From the NCBI GenBank assembly GCA_031281765.1, contig JAITEX010000135.1, forward strand, positions 1 to 6,388: a stretch of DNA of 6,388 nucleotides, given 5' to 3'. The DNA comes from Eubacteriales Family XIII. Incertae Sedis bacterium (GTDB taxonomy: Bacteria; Bacillota; Clostridia; Peptostreptococcales; Anaerovoracaceae). Below, one piece after another: positions 1-6,350 of the stretch; position 1 is the first letter of the stretch, and each line of letters starts with the position of its first letter. The translations under genes and the position numbers were made by a program. The notes below the pieces were generated by a model. That model was not told the DNA's origin. It searched no databases and saw nothing but the letters and a program-made list of their open reading frames with translations.

Positions 1-132
1 TTGATCCTGACAGAAATTGCCCCCGGCATCGATATGCAGCGGGACATTCTCGATAACATGGATTTTGCGCCACTTATACCCGAAGGCGGCCCGAAGCTTA
101 TGGCCACTGATATTTTCAAAGGAGGATTCTGA
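1..132 (+). CDS. Family I CoA-transferase (propionate/acetate CoA-transferase type), C-terminal fragment
   Basis: The window opens inside this gene; only the last 43 codons and the TGA stop (130-132) are visible, in frame from base 1. The tail reads LTEIAPGIDMQRDIL, followed by MDFAPLIP and, near the end, a KLM..DIFK pattern. This resembles my recollection of the C-terminus of propionate/acetate CoA-transferases (Pct/YdiF group), where an EIAPGID segment precedes a 'MDF.P.I' segment and a final 'LM...F' motif. Such enzymes move CoA between acyl-CoA and a free carboxylic acid through a glutamyl-CoA thioester, in the cytoplasm. The catalytic glutamate lies upstream of the window and cannot be checked. 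The gene overlaps the following reductase by one base, so they are almost certainly one operon, and the CoA-transferase probably feeds or drains the reductase reaction. Family assignment is fairly secure; the substrate is unknown. Confidence 0.8.
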   Translation: MILTEIAPGIDMQRDILDNMDFAPLIPEGGPKLMATDIFKGGF

Positions 133-134
133 TG
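119..134 (+). promoter_or_regulatory. Shine-Dalgarno and TGATG stop/start overlap coupling the two genes
   Basis: An AGGAGG sequence at 120-125 lies inside the last codons of the CoA-transferase gene, 6 bases before the ATG at 132-134. The upstream TGA (130-132) shares its final A with that ATG. The arrangement fixes the start of the reductase and suggests translational coupling, so the two proteins are probably made in a set ratio. Confidence 0.85.
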
Positions 135-2078
135 GAAAGAACCTACCCCACCCTGCTGAGCCCTATTCAGATCGGAAACCTGACGATGAAGAACCGGATG
201 TTTTCCGCGCCGATGGGCGCCGCCGGCATCACGGCCGACGGGCATTACACGCCCGAAGCCTCCGCCTACTATGAGCTGCGCGCAAAGGGAGGCGCGGCGG
301 TGGTCACGTGCAGCGAGGGCATCGTCCACCCGACGGGCAGGAGCCATCGGCGCATGATAGACCTGCAGGACGAGTTTGTCCTCCGGGGATTGACGGAAAC
401 GGCGCGGGCTATCAAGAAGCACGGGGCTTTCGCGTCAATAGAGATTTCGCACAGCGGCAAATTCTTTGATACAGACCCCCACGAGAAGGGCGTCGCGCAG
501 GAAATTGTCCGCTACGGCCCGAGCGCGGACACCTTGCCAAGCGGCGCGGCGGTGCAGGAGATGCCGAAGTCCCTGATTGCGGAAATTGTCGAGCAGTTCG
601 GCAAGGGGGCCGCTCTCTGCAAACGGGCGGGCTTCGATATGGTGCTGCTGCACGCGGGTCACGGTTGGCTCATCCACCAGTTCCTGAATACCGCGGACAA
701 TAGGCGCGGCGATGAATACGGCGGCAGCCTGCCGAACAGGACGCGCCTTTTGTTTGAAGTGCTTGACAGTATCAGAGGGGCCGTCGGCCACAGCTTCCCC
801 ATCGAGATACGCATGAGCGCCGAGGACTATCTGCCCGGCGGTAATTCCTTTGCCGACACCATTGAAGTCGCAAAGCTCATACAGGACCGCGTCGACCTGA
901 TACAGGTTTCGACCGGCTCCTATATCGACAGCTTCGACCGCACGCATCCGTCCATGTTCGCTCCGCGCGGCGCGAACGTGCATTACGCCGCGGCCGTCAA
1001 GGAGCAGGTAAAGACGCCCGTTGCGACGCTCGGCGCCATAGACGACCCGGCTATGATGGAGGAGATATTGACGTCGGGCAAGGCGGACATTATCGAGATG
1101 GGACGCGCCCTGCTCGCCGACCCCTACCTGCCGACGAAGGTCATGACGGGACGCGAGGATGAGATTACCCACTGTATCCGCTGCTTTACCTGCCATTCCG
1201 AACGCATACAGACGCAGACGCGCATCTGCAGCGTGAACCCCGTCATCGGGCGCGAAATCGAAAACAGGAACGCTTTCCCGCCGACGACGCCGAAGAAGGT
1301 GCTTATCGCGGGCGGCGGGCCTGCCGGCATGAAGTGCGCGGTCACGGCCGCCCGGCGCGGCCACGACGTGACGCTCTATGAAAAGGACAGCGCCCTCGGC
1401 GGCGCGCTCCGGAGCGAACGCAAGGTGGAGTTCAAGCATGACTTCTTTGATTTGGCGCGCGTACTCGGCCTCGAAATGGAGCGCGCGGGCGTGAAGGTCG
1501 TGATGAATACGGCCCTGACGCCGGAGATAGCCGCGGCGGAACAGCCCGACGTGGTCGTCGTGGCCGTCGGCGCGACCGCTATTTTGCCGCCGCTCCCGGG
1601 CGCGGACCATCCCAAGGTGATTTCCGCAAACCGGCTTTCGGACGATGACGTGACCATCGGCGATACCGTCGTCATTATGGGCGGGGGCCTCGTCGGATGC
1701 GAAGCCGCGGCCCACCTCGCCATGGAGGGCAGGGACGTGACCATCGTTGAAATGCTTGACGCCGTCGCGCGCGACGTGAATACGCTGCAGGGAGCGATTC
1801 TGAAAAAGACGCTCGCGGGGTACGGCGTGAAAATCCTGCTCGATACGAAGGGTACGGAAATCACGGACGCAGGCCTCGCCGTAGAGGGCGCGGACGGAAG
1901 CACACAGGTCCTCGCAGCGGACACGATACTGATGGCCGTCGGCCAGCGCCCGCTCACGGACGTGGCGGACTCCCTGCGCGACGCAGCGCCCTTAGTGCTG
2001 CCGATCGGCGACTGCGTGCAGCCGGGGAAGGTGACGGAAGCGCTGGTGGTGGGGTATTATACGGGACTGGATATATAG
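132..2078 (+). CDS. FMN/4Fe-4S/FAD-dependent NADH:flavin oxidoreductase (2,4-dienoyl-CoA / 2-enoate reductase type)
   Basis: The 648 residues give the full length of this family (FadH, clostridial 2-enoate reductase, BaiCD/BaiH, trimethylamine dehydrogenase). Residues 1 to about 340 are an Old Yellow Enzyme TIM barrel: SPIQIGNLTMKNR near the start, APMG at 26-29, HAGHGWLIHQFLN at 174-186, DEYGGSLPNR at 194-203, and the FMN-phosphate segment MGRALLADP at 323-331. Cys348, Cys351, Cys354 and Cys366 should bind a 4Fe-4S cluster. A FAD-binding glycine motif, AGGGPAG, is at 393-399; a second dinucleotide motif, GGGLVG, is at 517-522 (likely NAD(P)H); GD at 626-627 belongs to the C-terminal FAD motif. 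Electrons should pass NAD(P)H to FAD to 4Fe-4S to FMN to an activated C=C bond. Oddities: Trp179 replaces the Tyr of the usual HGYL motif, and Glu104 stands where many relatives have Gln. It is cytoplasmic with no signal peptide. Coupling to a CoA-transferase favours an enoyl-CoA or enoate substrate over a xenobiotic, but this is inference. Confidence 0.93.
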   Translation: MERTYPTLLSPIQIGNLTMKNRMFSAPMGAAGITADGHYTPEASAYYELRAKGGAAVVTCSEGIVHPTGRSHRRMIDLQDEFVLRGLTETARAIKKHGAFASIEISHSGKFFDTDPHEKGVAQEIVRYGPSADTLPSGAAVQEMPKSLIAEIVEQFGKGAALCKRAGFDMVLLHAGHGWLIHQFLNTADNRRGDEYGGSLPNRTRLLFEVLDSIRGAVGHSFPIEIRMSAEDYLPGGNSFADTIEVAKLIQDRVDLIQVSTGSYIDSFDRTHPSMFAPRGANVHYAAAVKEQVKTPVATLGAIDDPAMMEEILTSGKADIIEMGRALLADPYLPTKVMTGREDEITHCIRCFTCHSERIQTQTRICSVNPVIGREIENRNAFPPTTPKKVLIAGGGPAGMKCAVTAARRGHDVTLYEKDSALGGALRSERKVEFKHDFFDLARVLGLEMERAGVKVVMNTALTPEIAAAEQPDVVVVAVGATAILPPLPGADHPKVISANRLSDDDVTIGDTVVIMGGGLVGCEAAAHLAMEGRDVTIVEMLDAVARDVNTLQGAILKKTLAGYGVKILLDTKGTEITDAGLAVEGADGSTQVLAADTILMAVGQRPLTDVADSLRDAAPLVLPIGDCVQPGKVTEALVVGYYTGLDI

Positions 2079-2090
2079 CGGCCTCTCGTT

Positions 2091-2130
2091 TAATAAAAGT
2101 TAATAAAAAATAATAAAAGTTAATAAAACC
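2091..2130. repeat. AT-rich tandem array, four units with 10-bp period
   Basis: Four consecutive 10-bp units share the core TAATAAAA (starting at 2091, 2101, 2111 and 2121) and differ only in the last two bases (GT, AA, GT, CC). Units 1-2 and 3-4 also form a perfect 18-bp repeat, TAATAAAAGTTAATAAAA. The period is close to one helical turn, so the A-tracts are in phase and could bend DNA. Because 10 is not a multiple of 3, the TAA triplets give stops in all three forward frames just after the reductase stop. Function unknown. Confidence 0.85.
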
Positions 2131-2133
2131 TAA

Positions 2134-2164
2134 CACAGGGGGGATGGGTCCCTGTGCGGTTTTT
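2134..2164 (+). terminator. Intrinsic terminator after the reductase gene
   Basis: CACAGGG (2134-2140) pairs with CCCTGTG (2150-2156) around a 9-base loop; an alternative pairing adds a bp and a GGG bulge. A CGG and five T (2160-2164) follow. It lies 55 bases after the reductase stop and should end the CoA-transferase/reductase transcript. The stem is short and the T-run modest. Read on the other strand, the hairpin is followed by the T-rich complement of the adjacent array, so it might also stop antisense transcripts. Confidence 0.65.
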
Positions 2165-2217
2165 CGGCGGCAAGGCATACATTCGCCTGCAGGCTATCTC
2201 TCTTTCATACGGGTATA

Positions 2218-2251
2218 GGCGGCGGCAGGTATCTCCTTCACCGCCGCCGCC
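2218..2251. repeat. GC-rich inverted repeat of unknown role
   Basis: GGCGGCGGC (2218-2226) is a perfect complement of GCCGCCGCC (2243-2251), giving a 9-bp all-GC stem with a 16-base loop. No T-run follows on either strand, so it is not a standard terminator. It could stabilise an RNA 3' end, serve as a protein-binding site, or be a chance product of GGC-repeat sequence. It starts 54 bases after the T-run of the preceding terminator. Confidence 0.5.
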
Positions 2252-2310
2252 ACATCCCATGAGAACAAAATTCCCCTTGCGTGTATTTCCATAAAGCCTG
2301 TGCCGACGGT

Positions 2311-2341
2311 TTGCTTTCTTCTCGTGAAATGATGCTATAAT
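2311..2341 (+). promoter_or_regulatory. Extended -10 promoter for the AIM24-family gene
   Basis: A perfect TATAAT (2336-2341) is preceded by TGC (2333-2335), giving the extended -10 form TGnTATAAT. TTGCTT (2311-2316) is a partial -35 at a long 19-bp spacing, which an extended -10 can tolerate. Transcription would start near 2348, leaving a leader of about 60 bases that contains the palindrome GGTTAACC (2363-2370). Confidence 0.7.
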
Positions 2342-2407
2342 TTTGAGAGGCAAGAGATAGCGGGTTAACCTACAAAGCGTTTATCGTAAGGGACAGGAGG
2401 GAATATT

Positions 2408-3112
2408 ATGGAATATAAGATTGAAACGGAAATGCAATTTCCGATGGCGCGCATCGTCATGACACAGGGGGAATCGGCGCGTATCGCGCACGGCAGCATG
2501 ATCTACCGCACGTCCGGCGTTGACTTAAACGCGAAGCTCAACGCTTCAGGCTCGGGTTTCGGCAAATTTGTAAAAGCGGTAGCGCGAAGCGCCGTGTCCG
2601 GCGAGTCGGTGTTTATTACCGAGGTCGTCTGCAATGCCCCCCGCGGGAAAATCGCGATAGCGCCCACATTCCCGGGATCGATCTGTCGCCTCGATGTCGG
2701 CGAAAAGCAATACCGGCTCAACGACAGATCGTTTCTCGCGATGGACAGCACGGTCAATTACACGATGGAACGGCAGCAACTCGGCAAGGCCCTTTTCGGC
2801 GGGCAGGGCGGCTTTTTCGTTATGACGACCGACGGACGCGGCGTCCTGCTCATCAATGCGTTCGGGTCGATTAAGGAGATTCAGCTTACGGACGCGAGCG
2901 AATTCGTGATTGATAATTATCACGTGGTCGCGTGGGACCGCAACCTGAATTACCGGATTGAAATGCAGAGCGGATTTCTGGGCTCGATAGGTACCGGCGA
3001 GGGCGTCGTAAACGTATTCAGCGGCACGGGCAAGGTACTCGTCCAGTCCCTGAACATTCAGGCCTTCGCAAACCAGCTCATCCCCTTCCTGCCGACCAAT
3101 TCATCGTCGTAA
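2408..3112 (+). CDS. AIM24 / TIGR00266-family protein
   Basis: The 234 residues match the usual bacterial length of the AIM24 family (formerly DUF124, TIGR00266). Family signatures are visible in order: an MEYKI start leading to TQGESARI (19-26) and HGSMIYR (28-34), SGESVFIT (64-71), PTFPGSI (86-92), LGKALFGGQGGFFVM (125-139), a conserved D..HVVAWD region (169-177), GTGKV (206-210) and a closing IPFLP (225-229). The repeated glycine and short beta-strand pattern fits an all-beta fold. There is no signal peptide or membrane segment, so it is probably cytoplasmic. The molecular function of bacterial members is not established; the yeast namesake acts in mitochondrial membrane organisation, which does not transfer directly. 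The start is fixed by AGGAGG at 2395-2400, 7 bases before the ATG. It has its own promoter and lies between two terminators, so it is probably transcribed alone. Family call is strong; function unknown. Confidence 0.9.
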   Translation: MEYKIETEMQFPMARIVMTQGESARIAHGSMIYRTSGVDLNAKLNASGSGFGKFVKAVARSAVSGESVFITEVVCNAPRGKIAIAPTFPGSICRLDVGEKQYRLNDRSFLAMDSTVNYTMERQQLGKALFGGQGGFFVMTTDGRGVLLINAFGSIKEIQLTDASEFVIDNYHVVAWDRNLNYRIEMQSGFLGSIGTGEGVVNVFSGTGKVLVQSLNIQAFANQLIPFLPTNSSS

Positions 3113-3146
3113 CATAACGCAGGGAGACGGTTCAGTGGTATAGAGG

Positions 3147-3177
3147 AAAGCACCGGAGGGCTCCCTCCGGTGCTTTT
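3147..3177. terminator. Strong, probably bidirectional terminator between convergent genes
   Basis: AAAGCACCGGAGGG (3147-3160) is perfectly complementary to CCCTCCGGTGCTTT (3163-3176). The two central bases cannot close a loop, so the practical hairpin is about 13 bp with a GCTC tetraloop. Four T (3174-3177) end the plus-strand form; the minus-strand form ends in TTTCCTC. It sits between the AIM24 gene stop (3112) and the convergent amidohydrolase stop (3187), so it should end both transcripts, more strongly on the plus strand. Confidence 0.9.
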
Positions 3178-3186
3178 AATGGCACA

Positions 3187-4830
3187 TCAAATATCCGAGT
3201 ATACGATACCCCCATTTATAAGGGTCAGAACATTCTTCGCCTCGAGCCATTCCTCCGGTTCTGTGGCGAACAGGTTTTTGCTGAACACGGCTATGTCCGC
3301 GTACTTGCCCGGCTCAAGCGTACCCGTTTTGTCTTCCATACGGTTGCCGTACGCGCCAGCCCACGTGTAGGCTCTCAGCGCTTCGGCCAGGGTCAGCTCC
3401 TCCCCTTTTGTATAAGCACCGTACTGCACGCCGTCTACGCCCTTTCGCGTGACAGCCGCGTATAATGCCGGAAACGGAGAAAAATGCGTAACATAATAGT
3501 CAGACCCAAGTGAGAGTACGCCGCCCGCATGCAGGATGGAGCCCATCGCCCATTCGTAGCGGCTGCGTTCCGGCCCGACGCGTACGAGTTTCTCGCCGAG
3601 TTCAAGCGGCAGGTGTGCCGGCTGCATGGCGGCAATAACGCCGAGTTCCGCGAACCTCGGTATGTCGGCCGGATTGATTAGTTCGACGTGTTCGACTACA
3701 TTACGCAAGGTCGGTGAGCCATAGAGCTTCCCCGCTTTCTCATAACAGTCGAGCGCCATGCGAACGGCGCGGTCGCCCGTGCAATGCATGCGCACATTAT
3801 AGCCGCGCTTGTTGGCTTCCAAAACCCAGTTCTCATAGAGTTTGACATCGCCATACAGCAGATCCCCGGACGTGTCGGGCCTATCCGCGTACGGTTCAAG
3901 CAGCGCCGACGTATAGACGGAGGTCACGCAGTCACCGTAGGTCTTGACGCCCACGATGCGCAGCAAGTCGGAATCGAACTTCGGCCGGTATTTGTCGAAC
4001 TCATCGAAATATGCCGTGTCCAAGGCCTTCGGCGGGTAGTTGCTGCCGGGATGCAGATAGAGCCTCACCGTGAGCTTGCCGTCGTCCTCAAGGCTTTTGA
4101 TAAAGGGGTATTCTTTCTCCATTATGTCCGGCGTCTGCCCGTCCATGTCGGCGTAAGCCGTGAGGCCCTCCGCATTCAAGCGCTTCATAAAGGACTCTGC
4201 CAGTTCCGACAATTCCTCCCCGGGCAGGTCCCTCGCGTAGGGTATGGTCAGTTCCATGCCGCCACCGTAGAGCATACCATCGAGTTCCCCATCCGGGAAG
4301 CGCCCGATCTCGCCCGTGTTCGGAACGGTATCTCTCGTATAACCGCATTCCGCAAGAGCCGCAGAGTTGAGCCACATCGAGTGGCCATCGGCGCATTCCA
4401 AATATACGGGCGTAGAGGGGAACGCCTCGTCTATAGACTTCTTCGTGGGTGTCGGCGCGTCGCCCCAGTTCGCGGGGAACCAACCGACCCCGAAAAACCG
4501 CTTCAAATCCGGATGAGCGTCGGCGAAACAGCGGAGACGCGCAACGCAGTCCGCCTCACTCGTCCCTTCGTCCAGGCCCTTGCAAAAATTTTCGCTGCCA
4601 TCCTTGATGCCAAGCATGAAGTGTGCGTGCGAATCGCAGAGGCCGGGCAGAATGAGCCTGTCTCCGAGCTCGAATCTCTCCGTATCGGACCCGGCGAGCC
4701 CTTCTATATCCCCGCGAGAGCCTACGGCGAGTATTTTGTCATTAAGGACAGCGACGCCACCGGAAACGGGCGCAGCGCCCGTCCCCGTAAATATCGCGTC
4801 ACTATACAGTATCTTGTCAGCATGCCGCAT
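3187..4830 (-). CDS. YtcJ-like metal-dependent amidohydrolase
   Basis: The 547 residues match the YtcJ-like branch of the amidohydrolase superfamily (usually about 530-570), which includes N-substituted formamide deformylase. The expected metal-site and catalytic residues are visible: HAH (His68, His70) in LPGLCDSHAHF, Lys296 in VGVKTYGD (the likely carbamylated, metal-bridging lysine), His349 in MHCTGDRAV, His381 in NVVEHVELI, and Asp444 in LGSDYYV. The C-terminal EALRAYTWAGAYGNR and GTLEPGKYADIAVF segments (483-516) are typical of the family and complete the flanking beta domain. There is no signal peptide, so it acts in the cytoplasm, hydrolysing a C-N amide or similar bond in an unknown substrate. 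AGAGGTG (complement of 4835-4841) lies 4 bases before the ATG and supports this start. It follows the antiporter gene by 73 bp on the same strand with no terminator seen between, so both are likely co-transcribed. Superfamily call is firm; substrate unknown. Confidence 0.93.
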   Translation of the reverse strand: MRHADKILYSDAIFTGTGAAPVSGGVAVLNDKILAVGSRGDIEGLAGSDTERFELGDRLILPGLCDSHAHFMLGIKDGSENFCKGLDEGTSEADCVARLRCFADAHPDLKRFFGVGWFPANWGDAPTPTKKSIDEAFPSTPVYLECADGHSMWLNSAALAECGYTRDTVPNTGEIGRFPDGELDGMLYGGGMELTIPYARDLPGEELSELAESFMKRLNAEGLTAYADMDGQTPDIMEKEYPFIKSLEDDGKLTVRLYLHPGSNYPPKALDTAYFDEFDKYRPKFDSDLLRIVGVKTYGDCVTSVYTSALLEPYADRPDTSGDLLYGDVKLYENWVLEANKRGYNVRMHCTGDRAVRMALDCYEKAGKLYGSPTLRNVVEHVELINPADIPRFAELGVIAAMQPAHLPLELGEKLVRVGPERSRYEWAMGSILHAGGVLSLGSDYYVTHFSPFPALYAAVTRKGVDGVQYGAYTKGEELTLAEALRAYTWAGAYGNRMEDKTGTLEPGKYADIAVFSKNLFATEPEEWLEAKNVLTLINGGIVYSDI

Positions 4831-4903
4831 AAGTCACCTCTAAAATTTTATTAGCATATAATAAATCGCATAATGCGGAAGCCTTTCGAACTTCTGCCGA
4901 TCC

Positions 4904-6271
4904 TCACATTGCGAACCCCGCTATCAGAAACGCTATCGTCGAAATTCCCGCCGAAATGAGCGCGTAGGGCAACGTGGCGAACATGAGCGAGAGAGGCTTG
5001 ATCTCACAGGCCTGAGCGCACAGTATAACGCCATCGCCGTAAAGGCAGGTGTTGCTGCCGAATGCCGCTCCCGAGAATACCGCGGCGCCCGCGAGAATCG
5101 GGCTGACATCCATGGCTATCGCGAGCGGGATGACGATGGGCGCGACGATGACGGCCATATCCCAGAAACTGCCCGTCACGTAGCCATAGGCCGCGCACAC
5201 GAGGAAGGCGACCGCAGGCAACAAGGCGCCATCCATCAGTGGTTCCACCGTCTTTATTACGTAGTCGGCCAAACCAAGGTCTATGTTCGCGTTCTGCACC
5301 GCGAAAGCGAGTACGGAAAGAACGAGTACGAAACCCATGCTGACGATGCCGTCGAATGCGGCCTGCAGGAGGCGTTTGAACGGCAGTTTGCGCATTACGA
5401 GGAAAAGGATGGCCGCGCAGGCCACGCCCGCCGTTACACCGAACAGGACATCGGTTCCCGTGAGCAAGGTCACGGCTATCATGACCACGAGGGGCAGGAG
5501 GAAGTATATCGGGTTTGCGCCGGATTTTTTATCGCTGTCATCGGCTTCGGATTCATCTGCGGGGGGCTCCTCTCCTTCGGGGAATACCTTACCCGTCTCC
5601 TCCACTCGTTTCCAATCCTTGCGTATGGGCCCCATCTTCGGTATGACGCCGAGTATCTGCAGGAACACCACAAGTACGGCAACCCAACCGTAGAACATGA
5701 ACGGGATGGACTGTATATAGGCGCCGAGGCCGGTTCCGTTCACCGTAATGCCGTTCTCCTCAAACAGCCCGCCGAAATACGCGGCCCATGATGACATAGG
5801 CAGCAAGATGCAGACCGGGGCCGCCACGGAATTGACGATGTAGGCCAACTGCGTCCGTGGTATTTTCTGAGCATCCGAAATGCCTTTCATCGTCGTACCG
5901 ACGGCGAGGTTGTTCAAGTAGTCGTCGATAAAGACGATGATGCCGAGGGCAAACGTGCCGAGCATCACGCTTCGCCTCGTCTTCAGAAGCTTTGACGCCC
6001 AACGCCCGAACTCCAATACGGCGCCGCTACGCTCAAGCAGCATTATGAGCATCCCGAAAAGGGCGATAACAAGTATCAACCATTGCAGCGTCTCGTTGGA
6101 CATAGAGCCGTAAAGATAACCGAAAGCCGATTCCGGGAAATTCATGATGTTGCCGCACAGGATCAACGCGGCCACGCAAAGGCCACAGAGCATCGCGAAC
6201 AGCGACCGCTTCGTGGTGATCGCGACGACCAAAATGCAGAGAACGGGTAAAAGAGTAATAGGGCTATCCAT
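4904..6271 (-). CDS. NhaC-family Na+/H+ antiporter-like membrane transporter
   Basis: The 455 residues are mostly hydrophobic, with roughly ten to twelve membrane-spanning segments by eye. Family marks are FIDDYLNNLAVGTTM (114-128), followed by a SDAQKIPRTQLAYIVNSVAAPVCILLPMSSW stretch (132-162), and later GSFWDM (367-372) and CLYGDG (409-414). These fit the NhaC group of the ion transporter superfamily, inner-membrane carriers driven by H+ or Na+ gradients; besides Na+/H+ antiport, relatives such as MleN exchange organic acids, so the substrate cannot be read from homology. A hydrophilic, strongly acidic loop at about residues 213-252 (KVFPEGEEPPADESEADDSD) separates the two halves and probably faces the cytoplasm. 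The start is supported by AAAGGAAG (complement of 6281-6288), 9 bases before the ATG. It is the first gene of a two-gene minus-strand unit with the amidohydrolase, suggesting uptake of that enzyme's substrate or export of a product; this is inference. Confidence 0.9.
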   Translation of the reverse strand: MDSPITLLPVLCILVVAITTKRSLFAMLCGLCVAALILCGNIMNFPESAFGYLYGSMSNETLQWLILVIALFGMLIMLLERSGAVLEFGRWASKLLKTRRSVMLGTFALGIIVFIDDYLNNLAVGTTMKGISDAQKIPRTQLAYIVNSVAAPVCILLPMSSWAAYFGGLFEENGITVNGTGLGAYIQSIPFMFYGWVAVLVVFLQILGVIPKMGPIRKDWKRVEETGKVFPEGEEPPADESEADDSDKKSGANPIYFLLPLVVMIAVTLLTGTDVLFGVTAGVACAAILFLVMRKLPFKRLLQAAFDGIVSMGFVLVLSVLAFAVQNANIDLGLADYVIKTVEPLMDGALLPAVAFLVCAAYGYVTGSFWDMAVIVAPIVIPLAIAMDVSPILAGAAVFSGAAFGSNTCLYGDGVILCAQACEIKPLSLMFATLPYALISAGISTIAFLIAGFAM

Positions 6272-6350
6272 GTCTGACCACTTCCTTTCTCACTATTAAA
6301 AATGTGTAGATGTTTTGACCCCAAACGCTCTAAAAAATAAATTCACCCAC

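Larger units (their letters stand above)
2079..2407. other. 329-bp intergenic region with regulatory elements and no gene
   Basis: No convincing coding sequence is present on either strand. In order the gap holds an AT-rich 10-bp-period array (2091-2130), a terminator hairpin (2134-2164), a perfect 10-bp palindrome GCCTGCAGGC (2184-2193), a GC-rich inverted repeat (2218-2251), a promoter (2311-2341), a perfect 8-bp palindrome GGTTAACC (2363-2370) in the predicted leader of the next gene, and that gene's Shine-Dalgarno AGGAGG (2395-2400). The stretch of about 145 bp between terminator and promoter, apart from its inverted repeats, matches nothing I recognise. Confidence 0.7.

Noticed and set aside
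17..274. 85-codon plus-strand open frame at the left edge
   Set aside because: It is out of frame with both the CoA-transferase tail and the reductase start, which both have strong family signatures over the same bases.
435..1715. Long open frame (426 codons) antisense to the reductase gene
   Set aside because: It lies wholly inside a gene with clear family motifs, is rich in Arg, His and Ala as expected for the complement of GC-rich codons, and shows no recognisable domain.
2120..2353. 77-codon open frame on the minus strand in the large intergenic region
   Set aside because: It runs through the terminator hairpin, the GC-rich inverted repeat and the AIM24 promoter; its glycine run comes from the repeat, and the product resembles no family I know.
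3122..3155. tRNA-like D-arm sequence (GGTTCAGTGGTATAG) before the bidirectional terminator
   Set aside because: Only the D-arm-like stretch is present; no anticodon arm, T-arm (GGTTCGAATCC type) or acceptor pairing follows, and the terminator hairpin takes up the space.
3784..4854. Long open frame (356 codons) on the plus strand antisense to the amidohydrolase
   Set aside because: It is a shadow of the well-supported minus-strand gene, with Arg/Val-rich composition, no family motifs and no good ribosome binding site seen.
4831..4903. Possible internal promoter or hairpin (CGCATAATGCG) between antiporter and amidohydrolase genes
   Set aside because: The AT-rich stretch gives several weak -10-like matches but no acceptable -35 at proper spacing, and the palindrome is too short for a firm hairpin call.
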